Position numbers and translations under genes: made by a program | Shown here: in pieces, positions 1 through 8,209 of the stretch | Numbering within the stretch: the first letter of the stretch is position 1 | Layout of the letters: the number at the start of each line of letters is the position of its first letter | The notes under the pieces: model-generated | Database searches by the model: none | What the model saw: the letters and a program-made list of their open reading frames with translations, nothing else | Told to the model about the DNA's origin: nothing | NCBI GenBank assembly: GCA_003024985.2 | Contig: PXIH01S0002134.1 | Origin: Euperipatoides rowelli | Taxonomy: Eukaryota > Onychophora > Udeonychophora > Euonychophora > Peripatopsidae | DNA length: 13,009 nucleotides | Direction: 5' to 3' (one strand)

Positions 1-412
1 TGCATTTTTTGACAAAGTGTATGAAATGTTTACCATAGCTAGTAACATAATGTTTATATTTAGATGTGGAGGGAAATTTTATTTGACCTCTGTGGCTAGA
101 TAGAGGTCGTTCTTGTAGGGAAACTTTGACAAAAGTTAGAAAATATTCAGTCAAAAAATGCTTTAATTCGATGGTGCATAATTCTGCTCAGGTCTATGAC
201 TTCACATACTACCCAGAATTCATTACTGAACACATCCCATTGAACAATTAAAAAAAAAAAATTGGCCGCTATCTTGGACGCCATCTTGAATTTTTCAAAA
301 TTACCCAGACATCTTGAATCTGACTTCCCTCCACATCAAATTTTAAATATAACGGTTCATATTATCTATGGTAGAAATTTCATACTTTTATGATTTTATC
401 ATAAAGTGCACA
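1..412. repeat. Inverted-repeat (foldback/MITE-like) element, cut by window start
   Basis: Two arms of about 60-70 bases face each other. The left arm (about 15-75) reads GTATGAAAT, TACCATAG, TTATATTTA and GATGTGGAGGGAA. The right arm (about 323-394) carries the reverse complement of each in the same order, with small gaps and mismatches. Similarity probably extends outward to the window start, because the TGCA at position 1 aligns with TGCACTTTATGAT read from the other strand near 398-410. The middle (about 75-320) holds phrases such as GCTATCTTGGACGCCATCTT (268-287). There is no coding potential, and the left end lies outside the window, so no target-site duplication can be tested. The arrangement fits a non-autonomous DNA transposon or foldback element; superfamily unknown. 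Confidence 0.55.
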
Positions 413-1337
413 ATTGTTCTGGTTAACAGCTGTAGCCTACTATTGTGAAATAGCCATGTGTCTATTTCATAAGCCTCCATGGGCTATAACTTGACCCGTG
501 GGCCATGGGCAGTCCACCACTGGATAAAGTAGTATAAAATACTACTTTAAAGAACAAAGGCACCATTAAAATATAATCTAAATAGAAACAGTTTAGCACT
601 TTAGCCTATTATTGTTTATTAGTGTTTCAAAAAGAATTGACCTAAAAATTATACAAGATTGATATAAGAATATAAATTACAAATATAAACACATATTATA
701 TACCGGTATATATATATTTTTTTGGTAATCTGTAATCATAAACACATTATATTTTATTGAAAAGATGATTAATTGCTGAATAAGAAAAACGTCTTTCTAT
801 TTATATATATTTTGTATGGTTTATGGACCTATGATTGTCTTTGACACAAGTAGGTTACTGATCCACTGTTTTTTATTTCATAAGTCACTTTGTTTCTTTT
901 TAGCTGACTACATGCTTACTTCCTCGTTTAACAAAGTGGTAAAATCTCGTGATATTTTTTTCCTTTTGAAAAAATTCTAGTAGTAAACAACAATGAGATT
1001 TAAAAAAAAAGCATTTAGGCTAATCAAAGTTTTTTTTTATTATTCTTTTATTAATGCTTATTAACATTTAAAATTCTGATCAAGTTTAAGAAATAAAAAA
1101 AAAAATTAAATAGGATGAAAATATTATTTTTACTCAGATTAAACCAAAGTGTTATCAACACTGCTAATTTGCATAACCAAAAACATTTAATAAGGTCACT
1201 AGAATAGGCTACCTAACGAGTTACCTATAATTAAAACCACAATCATTATTATTGTATTTCCTTGATCAAATTAAATTGGATAATAAATATCTATAAAATA
1301 TAAAACTGGCTAGTCTTTATGATCAAGGAAATGTGTT
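413..1337. other. AT-rich non-coding stretch; one short hairpin
   Basis: No exon, RNA gene or transposon is recognisable. A perfect 11-bp stem with a 3-base loop lies at 525-549 (TAAAGTAGTAT against ATACTACTTTA). A short TA-rich run follows at about 695-720, with an ACCGGT inside it. The remainder is poly(A)/poly(T)-rich DNA broken by stops in every frame. It is probably intergenic or intronic. Confidence 0.5.
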
Positions 1338-1392
1338 ATAAAATACATAGGGAAATTAATAATAATTGCCCTATGTATTTTATAGGGCAATT
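1338..1392. repeat. Two overlapping, mutually exclusive hairpins
   Basis: The first stem pairs 1338-1352 (ATAAAATACATAGGG) perfectly with 1369-1383 across a 16-base loop. The second pairs 1364-1374 (AATTGCCCTAT) perfectly with 1382-1392 across 7 bases. It extends imperfectly outward on both sides through AATAAT-rich sequence to about 1351 and 1406. The two structures share the arm around 1369-1383, so one strand can form only one at a time. A short open frame of 69 codons runs through the hairpins but looks like chance. The pattern may be the relic of a foldback insertion; no function is claimed. Confidence 0.6.
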
Positions 1393-1478
1393 TAATAATA
1401 AATTCCAAGTCAAAAAACTGAATTTGGTTCAAAATATATGGAAACTGCACTGTACTTGTAACAACATGAAGGAAATGC

Positions 1479-1710
1479 GGTCAAAATCCGTTATCAGCCC
1501 ACCAATATGGCTGAAGGATGTAAGTTGAAATTATCAAAATCGGCGCTCAGCAAAGGATTATTTCACCTCTAGATTATCCTAGGGTTCAGGGTTGCGGTAA
1601 GGTTAGGACTGTACAGAAAATATAATAAAATCGGCAAGAAAAAAATCGTTTTAGTTGTCACGCGACTGCTAATGTTAATTATGATGGTGGGCAGATAACG
1701 GATCCTGACC
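1479..1710. mobile_element. Short element with 30-bp terminal inverted repeats (family copy A)
   Basis: The left end (1479-1508) begins GGTCAAAATCCGTTATCAGC. The right end (1681-1710), read on the other strand, begins GGTCAGGATCCGTTATCTGC. The two arms share most of 30 positions, including GGTC, ATCCGTTATC and GCCCACCA. The 232-base interior has no open frame. It contains CTAGGGTTCAGGGTTGCGGT followed by AAGGTTAGGACT (about 1579-1612). Closely related phrases occur near 6488-6522 and, reversed, near 9964-10000. Size, inverted ends and lack of coding fit a MITE, a non-autonomous DNA transposon. No clean target-site duplication is visible, so the true ends may lie a few bases away. Confidence 0.6.
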
Positions 1711-2150
1711 AGATCGTTATCATAAAGGTAATTCTCGTACACCATGTAGACTAAAAGGACAATGAAAAACTGTCAAAAATGAAAAAGTAATTATGACTCT
1801 AAGCTTTTGTTAATATTATGGCAGTTAGATAGATTAATTTATTTCAAATTTTTATGGGAATGTTTTTCTATGAATAAATGACAGGCTTCTACCTAGATTC
1901 AAACCCATCCCGCTGCCATTATCAACATTAATTATGAATGCTTTTTACCAAAATAACTTAACAAAAGGTTCAAAATTGTTAGTAGAATAAGTCAAATACT
2001 GTTTTTTTTTTCATCACTTTCCCTAATCGTTAGCATTATCAATTATTTCCTATGGAAATTTTATTTCCAATAAGACAACCAGGCATAAACTTAAACCTTT
2101 AGAATCTACCTTTTTTATTCATTCCTGTTTCTCTAATAGTACTAACGGAA
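1711..2150. other. AT-rich non-coding stretch, possible SINE remnant
   Basis: There is no coding signal. On the minus strand, 1895-1905 reads GGTTTGAATCT, one mismatch from a consensus tRNA/SINE B box. No matching A box stands at the expected distance upstream on that strand, so this is at most a decayed fragment. The rest is AT-rich, with a T run near 2001-2010. Confidence 0.3.
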
Positions 2151-2600
2151 ACTTGGAACAACCCTCAGACCAGGTTCAGAGTTCCGCTCAGGGCTCCCAC
2201 AAAGGGGAGGGGGGTGGGATGAGGCTGTAGTCCAAGGGCTAGGGGGGGGGGGGACCTGTATGAACAAACTCCTTAAGAAAATAGCATAGTTATGACCAGG
2301 GGTGATGAGGGGGCGTAAGCCTGGATAAGGGGTCTCGCAAGCCTGGATAAGAGTCCTGTAAGCCCAGCAAAAGTCAACAAAACATCCATACAAAAAAAAA
2401 AGCTTATAAAATTTTCACACACAGGGAGGGGGCCTTATAGGGCTGGACAAATGGACCGCAGGTCTGTCAAAGGTAAACAAAACATCCATACACCCATAAA
2501 ATAAAAAATAAAAAGCTTATCAAAAATATGGAAGGCCCTGCCTGGATTTCCATTCCCAACGACCCAATTAGGATGTGGGGGGCCCTGGCACCGCTAAGGA
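2150..2600. repeat. G-rich block with short and ~100-bp direct repeats
   Basis: This block is clearly richer in G than its surroundings, with G runs at 2202-2214 and 2242-2253. AAGCCTGGATAAG occurs at 2317-2329 and again at 2339-2351, and a degenerate third copy starts at 2360, giving a period of about 22 bases. AACAAAACATCCATACA occurs at 2376-2392 and 2476-2492, exactly 100 bases apart, each followed by an A-rich run and AGCTTAT. An 83-codon open frame on the minus strand (2142-2393) is a by-product of this composition and is not called as a gene. The block may be the tail of an unidentified retroposon or a decayed minisatellite. Confidence 0.55.
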
Positions 2601-3365
2601 TGGGGGAGATTTCCCTTCCAACTTTGGCTGAAAGTCCCAAAGTCAGAAAATTTTGTGCTAGCAGTTGGGAAAAGTTCAGTTGAGGGAAAAACTGTTGGTC
2701 AATTAAAAAAAAAAATCTTAAAGATTTTTGTATTGGATGGGAATTTTTAATATAATAACTTGGGAAATTTAATATTTTGACACACTAACATGTGTCTGAA
2801 GATAAAATGCAGGTATCCAGTGATCCAGCAGATGTTCAATAGTTGTTGGGAATTTGAGTAGTCAGAGTTTGGAAATTTCTCATTTCTGTCTCCCCCCCCC
2901 CTCAAAAAAAAAAGATCTAGCTAGGGGCACTAACCAGATTCAGTATTCTTTTTTAGGGATGACCTCTGAAATTAGTGAAATATCAAATAAATGTTCCATC
3001 TGGGATTGAGCAAAGTTATTGGTCCATAATTATACAGACAAAATTGAAGAATTAGCATGCATGGAAAGCATTTAAAAGACTATAGAAAAATAAATATAAA
3101 AGCTATTAATATTCTAATTTTTAAGTGCATTTCAAATATACTGATATTTCCAAACGTTATTTTGTATTCATTATTTCCCTCTATTTGCACTTGTTTACAT
3201 CATTGACATAAAATCATAATTTCTTGAAAATTTATAATTCTGAAATATCTTTTTCTTTTTCTAAATATGGTGTGATCATTTCTATCATTGTTTTTAAATT
3301 CAGTATTTTTTGTTTTTATTTTTTTTCAATAAAATTTGTTTTAATATTTTATTTCTTTATTTCAG
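2601..3365 (+). other. Probable intron upstream of the receptor exon
   Basis: The stretch ends in an AT-rich, T-heavy run (about 3285-3363) and the acceptor TTTATTTCAG at 3356-3365, as expected of an intron 3' end. Earlier it contains a C run at 2892-2901 next to an A run, and no convincing exon. A possible acceptor near 2947-2955 (TTCTTTTTTAG) is followed by only about 16 open codons and no good donor. Where the intron begins cannot be seen. Confidence 0.5.
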
Positions 3366-3887
3366 ATGAGTTGCACGAGAAACTGTTCTTTCATCAACAG
3401 TTCTACTGCTGAATGTCACCAATGTATTTTAGGAAATTTTACCTGTCCTACTTGTCCATATTGGACAAAACTATGTTGGCCATTGCCAACTATTATCGCT
3501 GTTAATCCTGCATCATTTCAATCATATAATCTATCTACTAGTACACCTACACCACCAAAAATAGTTTGTACTGAAAAGTGTATATTTACTTGCGTTTCAC
3601 AATGTAAGATGGGTTACTATGCCCAAAAGCAACTTTGTCAGCCATGTTCTGTCAATTGCACACTAGGTTGTGAAGGTAATATGGACAATTGTACTTTCAA
3701 TTCAACCCAAATATCAGGACCTGCTCCTGAAGCTAAGGATTCACTAGTGGCCATAATAGTACCAATTGTAGTGATTGTTATAATCGTTGGATTTTTAATT
3801 GTTGTCTTTCTCCTTTATAAAAGGCAGCGTGGAATTAAAAAAAGTAACATCAGCGAACCTTTGGGTTTTGGAATCAAAAAGAAAAAG
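3366..3887 (+). CDS. Internal exon of a cysteine-rich single-pass receptor, ErbB/EGFR-like by cysteine pattern
   Basis: The exon is bounded by TTATTTCAG at its start and AAAAAG|GTATTT at its end. It is 522 bases, 174 codons, phase 0 at both ends. Residues 3-37 form one cysteine cluster; 38-67 are a Ser/Thr/Pro-rich linker; 68-109 form a second cluster. Residues 126-150 are a strongly hydrophobic membrane helix rich in Val and Ile, followed by basic KRQRGIKK. Seven N-glycosylation sequons (residues 6, 11, 24, 55, 97, 108, 112) all lie before the helix, so the N-terminal side is extracellular. The last cluster, CQPCSVNCTLGC plus a Cys seven residues on, has C-x2-C-x3-C-x3-C spacing and an NCTxGC core as in ErbB domain IV just before the membrane. 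Plain furin-like repeats usually have one residue fewer between the third and fourth Cys. The initial Met codon is not a start: no signal peptide follows it and an acceptor precedes it. Reading into the intron adds 12 residues before a stop at 3924. A non-kinase furin-like membrane protein is the main alternative. Confidence 0.72.
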
Positions 3888-5530
3888 GTATTTTTATTAA
3901 CTATAGCCTATGATATCTATTCTTAATGTAATACTGGAAGATTAGCTGTTAATCTGCAGGTTGTAGAATGATTAGCTTAAATAGTTTAATATTAATTTTT
4001 AATTACTTGGGTTTCAAAACCAATGGTAAATTGATTTTTCAAATATTGATATTGTAGCCTAATTAAAATCACCCACCACCACCATCACTAAGAAATGATA
4101 ATAAATTTTATAAAATGTTAAAGTATGAATATCAAAAGTTCTGAGAAACACCATGAACATGGGCAGACTAATTATTTTTGGATGAGGAATATGATTAAAG
4201 ATGGGGGGGGGGGGGCAGACATGGAGGTATAATTTAATATTTCAATAAAGCATAGTAATTTATCTGGGTTTGGCTACCTCTATACCAAATATATTAATAA
4301 AATCTTTTGTTTTTAATTCTAGCATTTTTATTGATGTTATTTATTTATTTTGGTATTACTATCAGGTGTTCTTTTCTTTCTTTTTTGTTACCATTCATTA
4401 TAGGCTACTTTTCATTTTCATTATCTCTGGATACATTTCCTTTTTCAATATCATGTGAATAGTTATCAAGAACATCCTTTTTTTTAACATTATGCTTAGA
4501 ATTTAGGATTGGGCCTATGCCCCTTTTGTCGTAGGTACCATTACCTCTCTACCAGCATCACCATAAAAAATGTCAACACCCCTTGCCCCTTTTTATTCTT
4601 TGGATACTTTTCTTTAATCCCAAAGAAGAGATTAGTAGCCTACAAATTTAGAGAAATCAACACACTGTGTAAAACTAGATGATTACCGTACTTTTGTCAT
4701 GTTCCAGAAATAAATGTTTATTATTATTATTATTATTAATGATTCAATAACTGGGGGAAGGGGAAAGGATTTTTTTTTCTAGCAGTCAATATACTATATA
4801 ATAAAGAAAAAAAATGTAAAAAAAAAAAGAATTTGATAACATTATGTTTTTTAAGTTTTTCTATGCCTAGGAGCACTGTAGTTGATGTATCATAAAAAGG
4901 CATTTCTATTTTTTTTTAAATATAGACCTACAGTAGATCAGAAAATTATTTTTTTTTTTACCGTACATAAACAAGGGAAATGGAGTGGAGGAGATTGTCA
5001 AATTCATTAAGTGGGGGCCAATTTATTCTTGTCTTTCAATGAAAATTTTGCTTAAATTTGTTTGTAATGTATAGGGCAACCTTCTGTTTAGACTGCACAT
5101 GATTTGATATGCCTTACTGTATAGCCTATAGGCCTACCAGTCCAGAATGTTTTGCCAAGTTTAGGTTTCATGTGGCCTTTCTAGCAAGAAACTTTTGTCT
5201 TTTCCTATCTTAACCGACCAGAACTTGCTTTTCTGCAATCTTTTTAAAGGCTAAATGCTGCCCCATTTGTATCTTGTTTCATTTGATTGCATGCGGAACT
5301 TTATCAGTAAACTCTTAGGCCTATTTAGTTTGTTTTCTTGTGACTTTGAAAATCAGTGCTGTTGGGCATAAATTTATATTTTCTATTTTGTTTTGTCATT
5401 TAAAAGGCACATTATTAAAATAAAAGCTTCAAAAGTTAAAAAAAAATATCAAAAATAATTTGCATACAACAGAAGCTTTAATAAAGAACTAAACACGCAA
5501 GTGTAAGAATTATTAAACATCCCAGAATGA
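3888..5530 (+). other. Probable start of a long downstream intron
   Basis: The donor GTATTT opens this stretch at 3888. It holds a G run (4204-4214), an ATT microsatellite (about 4721-4738), several poly(A) and poly(T) runs and TAGGCCTA-like motifs near 5118-5136 and 5315-5324. I find no acceptor followed by a convincing phase-0 coding segment. A 62-codon open frame at 4270-4458 is Phe/Ile-rich low-complexity sequence and is not called. Assigning this as an intron assumes that the gene continues to the right. Confidence 0.45.
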
Positions 5531-5552
5531 AATATATAGATATCTATATATT
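5531..5552. repeat. Perfect 22-bp AT palindrome
   Basis: The half-site AATATATAGAT (5531-5541) is followed immediately by its exact reverse complement (5542-5552). It is AT-only except for one G and one C. In DNA this AT-rich such a palindrome can arise by slippage of a TA-type run; no function is claimed. Confidence 0.6.
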
Positions 5553-5595
5553 AATACGTGAAGGGTAAACTTTGGATCCCTTTTTAAGCATATTG

Positions 5596-5596
5596 N
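5596..5596. other. Ambiguous base (N)
   Basis: A single unresolved base sits inside ATTGNGTGC, just before the short repeat cluster at 5702-5800. It may mark a base-call conflict between repeat copies. Confidence 0.95.
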
Positions 5597-5701
5597 GTGC
5601 ACGGAGGAGTGTGAGATTTGGCAGAGTTAAATTTTATATGGAGAGGGAGTGCAATGAGCTAAAATTTATATATAAAATTAAAACATTCATTGTTTAGCAT
5701 T

Positions 5702-5800
5702 GTGGCGGCTTTTTAAAAAGGAGTGGCGGCTTTTTACAAAGGAAATTTTCTTATTGGCGTTGTGGCGGCTTTTAAAGGATATTGGTCGAATTTCGACCAA
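5702..5800. repeat. GTGGCGGC direct repeats ending in a TTGGTCGAA palindrome
   Basis: Two adjacent 21-base units (5702-5722 and 5723-5743) both begin GTGGCGGCTTTTTA and end AGGA. A third, shorter copy (5762-5780) begins GTGGCGGCTTTTAAAGGAT. Immediately after it, TTGGTCGAA (5782-5790) and TTCGACCAA (5792-5800) form a perfect inverted repeat around one central T. The block is GC-rich for this window. Adjacent repeats closed by a palindrome suggest the end of a transposable element, but no partner end was found. Confidence 0.55.
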
Positions 5801-6392
5801 CACTGGACTACTAGTACCTAATATTCTATCAATAAATTAACCCCCAATAAGAGAGGAGGGGGCTCATGGATCATCAGTGACTTTCAGACTGTACTTGAGC
5901 CATTATAAATTGATGTGAGCTATTTCTCCTCCACAGCTGTTTTGAAATTGAAACAGTTCGAATATATAATATATGTTATGTAGCTGGGTAGACAACATTT
6001 TGAGACTACGCTAGATAATAAAATATGAAACAAAGATTTTGTTTTCAGATGTTTAGGTATTTGTTGAACATTGAATTGTTAATATTAATAATGGAAGACA
6101 GTGTAAAAATGGCAATTAAAATACATTTAATTACCTTGTGAGTGAGTGAAATAAATAAATGAAATAACCAGTAGTTACTCATACCATTTTTATTCAAGTT
6201 AAGCATCAGAAATGACGTTCAAAAACGGTTCAATTATGGCATAATCGGCAAATCAAACAACTGTAGGTCTATTTTTTATGACTTTTTTTTGTCAATCTGA
6301 TGTTTTCAGTTATTACTTGTTTGATTTAGACTAGCGTGTAGTTCCTCCCAAAACTCACCGTAGATGACTGTTGATTGGTTAACGGTTGGGCC
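5801..6392. other. Non-coding stretch, one doubtful exon-like segment
   Basis: Mostly AT-rich DNA without recognised features. At 6049-6137 an acceptor (GTTTTCAG) and a strong donor (GTGAGT at 6138) frame 29 open codons in phase 0. The encoded peptide is Ile/Leu/Met-rich and matches nothing I recognise, so it is not called as an exon. Confidence 0.3.
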
Positions 6393-6530
6393 GACGGAAG
6401 TTGTGTCATATCAAAATTGTTGAAAAAAAATTATATTGCCCCTATTGATTATCATAGGGTTGGGGCAAAGTGAATTTCACAGGCACTTGGAGTTATGATT
6501 CAGGGTAAGGGTAAGGTTAGGACTCTAAAT
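6393..6530 (+). repeat. Telomere-like interspersed repeat, family copy B
   Basis: From about 6393 this copy runs GGAAGTTGTGTCATATCAAA, an A run, ATCATAGGGTTGGGGCA (6451-6467), a less conserved stretch and then CAGGGTAAGGGTAAGGTTAG (6500-6519). The same blocks occur in the same order, reversed, at about 9960-10100, and partly within 1515-1612. No terminal inverted repeats are apparent around this copy, so its ends are approximate. It has no coding capacity. Family name unknown; a MITE or a short retroposon are both possible. Confidence 0.55.
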
Positions 6531-6706
6531 AATAATAAAAAAAGACATCTGAGCCCATACGCCTTTTGTGAGGAATGCGCAATGGTAAGTTTGATACCAA
6601 GACTCTAGTTATTTCATTGTATCATTTAGCGTATACCTCTATTTACAATTTCTGTATATGGTTTTTTATATTTAAGAATGAATTGTAAATATAAAGAAAT
6701 TATTCT

Positions 6707-7036
6707 AACATTGCATTGATAAATAAAAATGAAAAAAAAAAAAAACCCCTTTATTTGACTTGCATTCCTAGAATATCATTATTTTTACACCGCTTTCATT
6801 AAAACAACAAAAAAGCCATGAATGAGGAAGTTATAGTAAGCAAAGCATTGATTGATAAAAATAAAATTCCCTTCATTTGATTTGCATTTCTAGATTAGCC
6901 TTATCATACTTTTTTTTTATAATTTTAAAAATAAAATTTATGAAATACAGTAAACACGAAAAGATTATTATTCATTACATTGATAAATTTATCTAAAATT
7001 GCTTCGTTTGACATGTATTTCTAGAATATTATAGTC
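6707..7036. repeat. Degenerate threefold tandem repeat, period about 130 bases
   Basis: Three cores follow the same plan: CATTGATAAA, an A-rich stretch, TTTGAyTTGCATTyCTAGA and an AT-rich tail. They lie at about 6713-6776, 6845-6896 and 6976-7028. CTAGA occurs at 6768, 6890 and 7021. The spacer sequences between cores are only weakly alike. This looks like an old local triplication. No coding frame is conserved across the copies. Confidence 0.5.
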
Positions 7037-7551
7037 TTAAGCTGCTCAAATTAAAAGGTTATTTAAGATTAAATATGGAAGAGAAAATCAGAATATATTA
7101 ATTTTAGCTTGTGTTAGAAGTAGAGAGCAAGTTGTGATGCCACTAATTTATGAATAATAATTTTGTTGAACGATTGTGAATAAGTGGTTAGATTGCTAGG
7201 CTAGCTAGTAAACCACTGAATTATACCTTTTAAAAACACCTATCTCTCCTCGTTTATTTTCTAAGCAAAACAATAAAATTGAGTACTATATGTAGCAAAA
7301 TTCAGGGGGCTATCACCAATGCGCTACAGCTCCATGTCAAGTGAGAGATGGAATCAAATAATCATCCAGAACAAACACCTACCGTTAATACATGGTGCTC
7401 GCATAACTGCCTATGATCTGGATGTGTGCCACTAACTCATATATCTGTGGAAAGAGAAAATTAAACTTTCTTCTCAAAATTATGACTTATTTTTTGTTTT
7501 GTAATCTAGTTTTTTTGTTAACCTAATGTTGCTAATAGGCCTAGGCTATAT
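7037..7551. other. Non-coding stretch left of the inverted-end element
   Basis: No coding signal. The segment 7300-7440 is more GC-balanced than its surroundings. On the minus strand it contains TAGCGCATTGGTGATAGC (7326-7309), resembling a tRNA A box, but no B box follows, so no tRNA or SINE is called. The stretch ends in TAGGCCTAGGC-type sequence at 7536-7546 and the trinucleotide TAT (7549-7551), which may be a target-site duplication. Confidence 0.35.
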
Positions 7552-8209
7552 GGGCGCGTTCGCGAATAGGTTCTGAACCTTGAGAACTTAGTTCCTGGTG
7601 TTCGCGAATAGAGGTTCTTGTGGTCCCAGAAGTTCTTAGAACTTACATCCGGGTTCTGAGAACCAGGTTCTCGAGGTTCTAGGAAAAAGCTGGTACTGCT
7701 AAGAACTTAAAATGGCGGCACGCATCGGACATTGCGATATTTATTATTATTATTATTATTTACGTTTATTTATAACGTAATTCAATAAAAATATTAAAGA
7801 ACAACATAAAATTAAATTAATTAGATTGTTGCTTTATATTTCACATTTAACAACTGAGAGAAAAAAGCCATAGCCCTACGTTACAGTATGTAATCCAAAC
7901 AATAATGATTAGAGAAAAAAAAAAAATAATAATATTCGTCAATTGAACAACATTTTGTGCATTGCAACAAAAATCCTCCACTAGCAGTAATCTCTTTAGA
8001 ATATTTATACAGTATCAATAATAAAAATCAAATTAATAATGAATTAACTNGTNNNNTTNNNNTTTTTTTTTTCCCATTCAGAGATTATAGCATCTTTGTT
8101 TTTGTTCTTGCTGTTCGCGAAAGAAATTGTTCGTGTTCGTGTTCTCGCGATTATAGCCAGTTCTCACTTGGTTCTGAGAACCTACGAGAACCTATTCGCG
8201 AACGCGCCC
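7552..8209. mobile_element. Non-autonomous DNA transposon-like element with 23-bp perfect terminal inverted repeats
   Basis: The left end (7552-7574) begins GGGCGCGTTCGCGAATAGG. The right end (8187-8209) is its exact reverse complement over 23 bases. TAT flanks both sides (7549-7551 and 8210-8212), consistent with a 3-bp target-site duplication. The subterminal regions are dense in GGTTCT/AGAACC motifs. The palindrome TTCGCGAA occurs four times, two near each end (7559, 7601, 8114, 8195). The middle is AT-rich, with an ATT microsatellite (7740-7761) and unresolved bases. No transposase is encoded, so it would rely on an enzyme supplied in trans. Starting with GGG and a 3-bp duplication recalls PIF/Harbinger elements, but those usually duplicate TWA (TAA or TTA), so superfamily assignment is uncertain. 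The 86-codon open frame across the gaps is not a gene. Confidence 0.8.
8050..8062. other. Unresolved bases (assembly gap or low-quality calls)
   Basis: Nine N bases at 8050, 8053-8056 and 8059-8062 precede a run of T. They lie inside the inverted-end element and probably reflect difficulty resolving a homopolymer or collapsed repeat copies. The true element length may therefore differ from 658. Confidence 0.95.

Noticed and set aside
1319-1528. 69-codon open frame on the plus strand
   Set aside because: It runs straight through the two hairpins and into the inverted end of a MITE-like element. It shows no domain and no splice or start context.
1895-1905. B-box-like GGTTTGAATCT on the minus strand
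   Set aside because: There is no A box upstream on that strand. A single 11-base match is not enough for a SINE or tRNA call.
2142-2393. 83-codon open frame on the minus strand, Pro-rich
   Set aside because: It coincides with the G-rich tandem block. The Pro/Ser-rich product is a reading of the repeats.
3224-3412. 62-codon Phe/Ile-rich open frame overlapping the receptor exon
   Set aside because: It lies in the T-rich 3' part of the intron and crosses the acceptor in a different frame from the cysteine-rich exon.
7309-7326. tRNA A-box-like sequence on the minus strand, suggesting a tRNA or SINE
   Set aside because: No B box follows at the right distance and no cloverleaf can be drawn.
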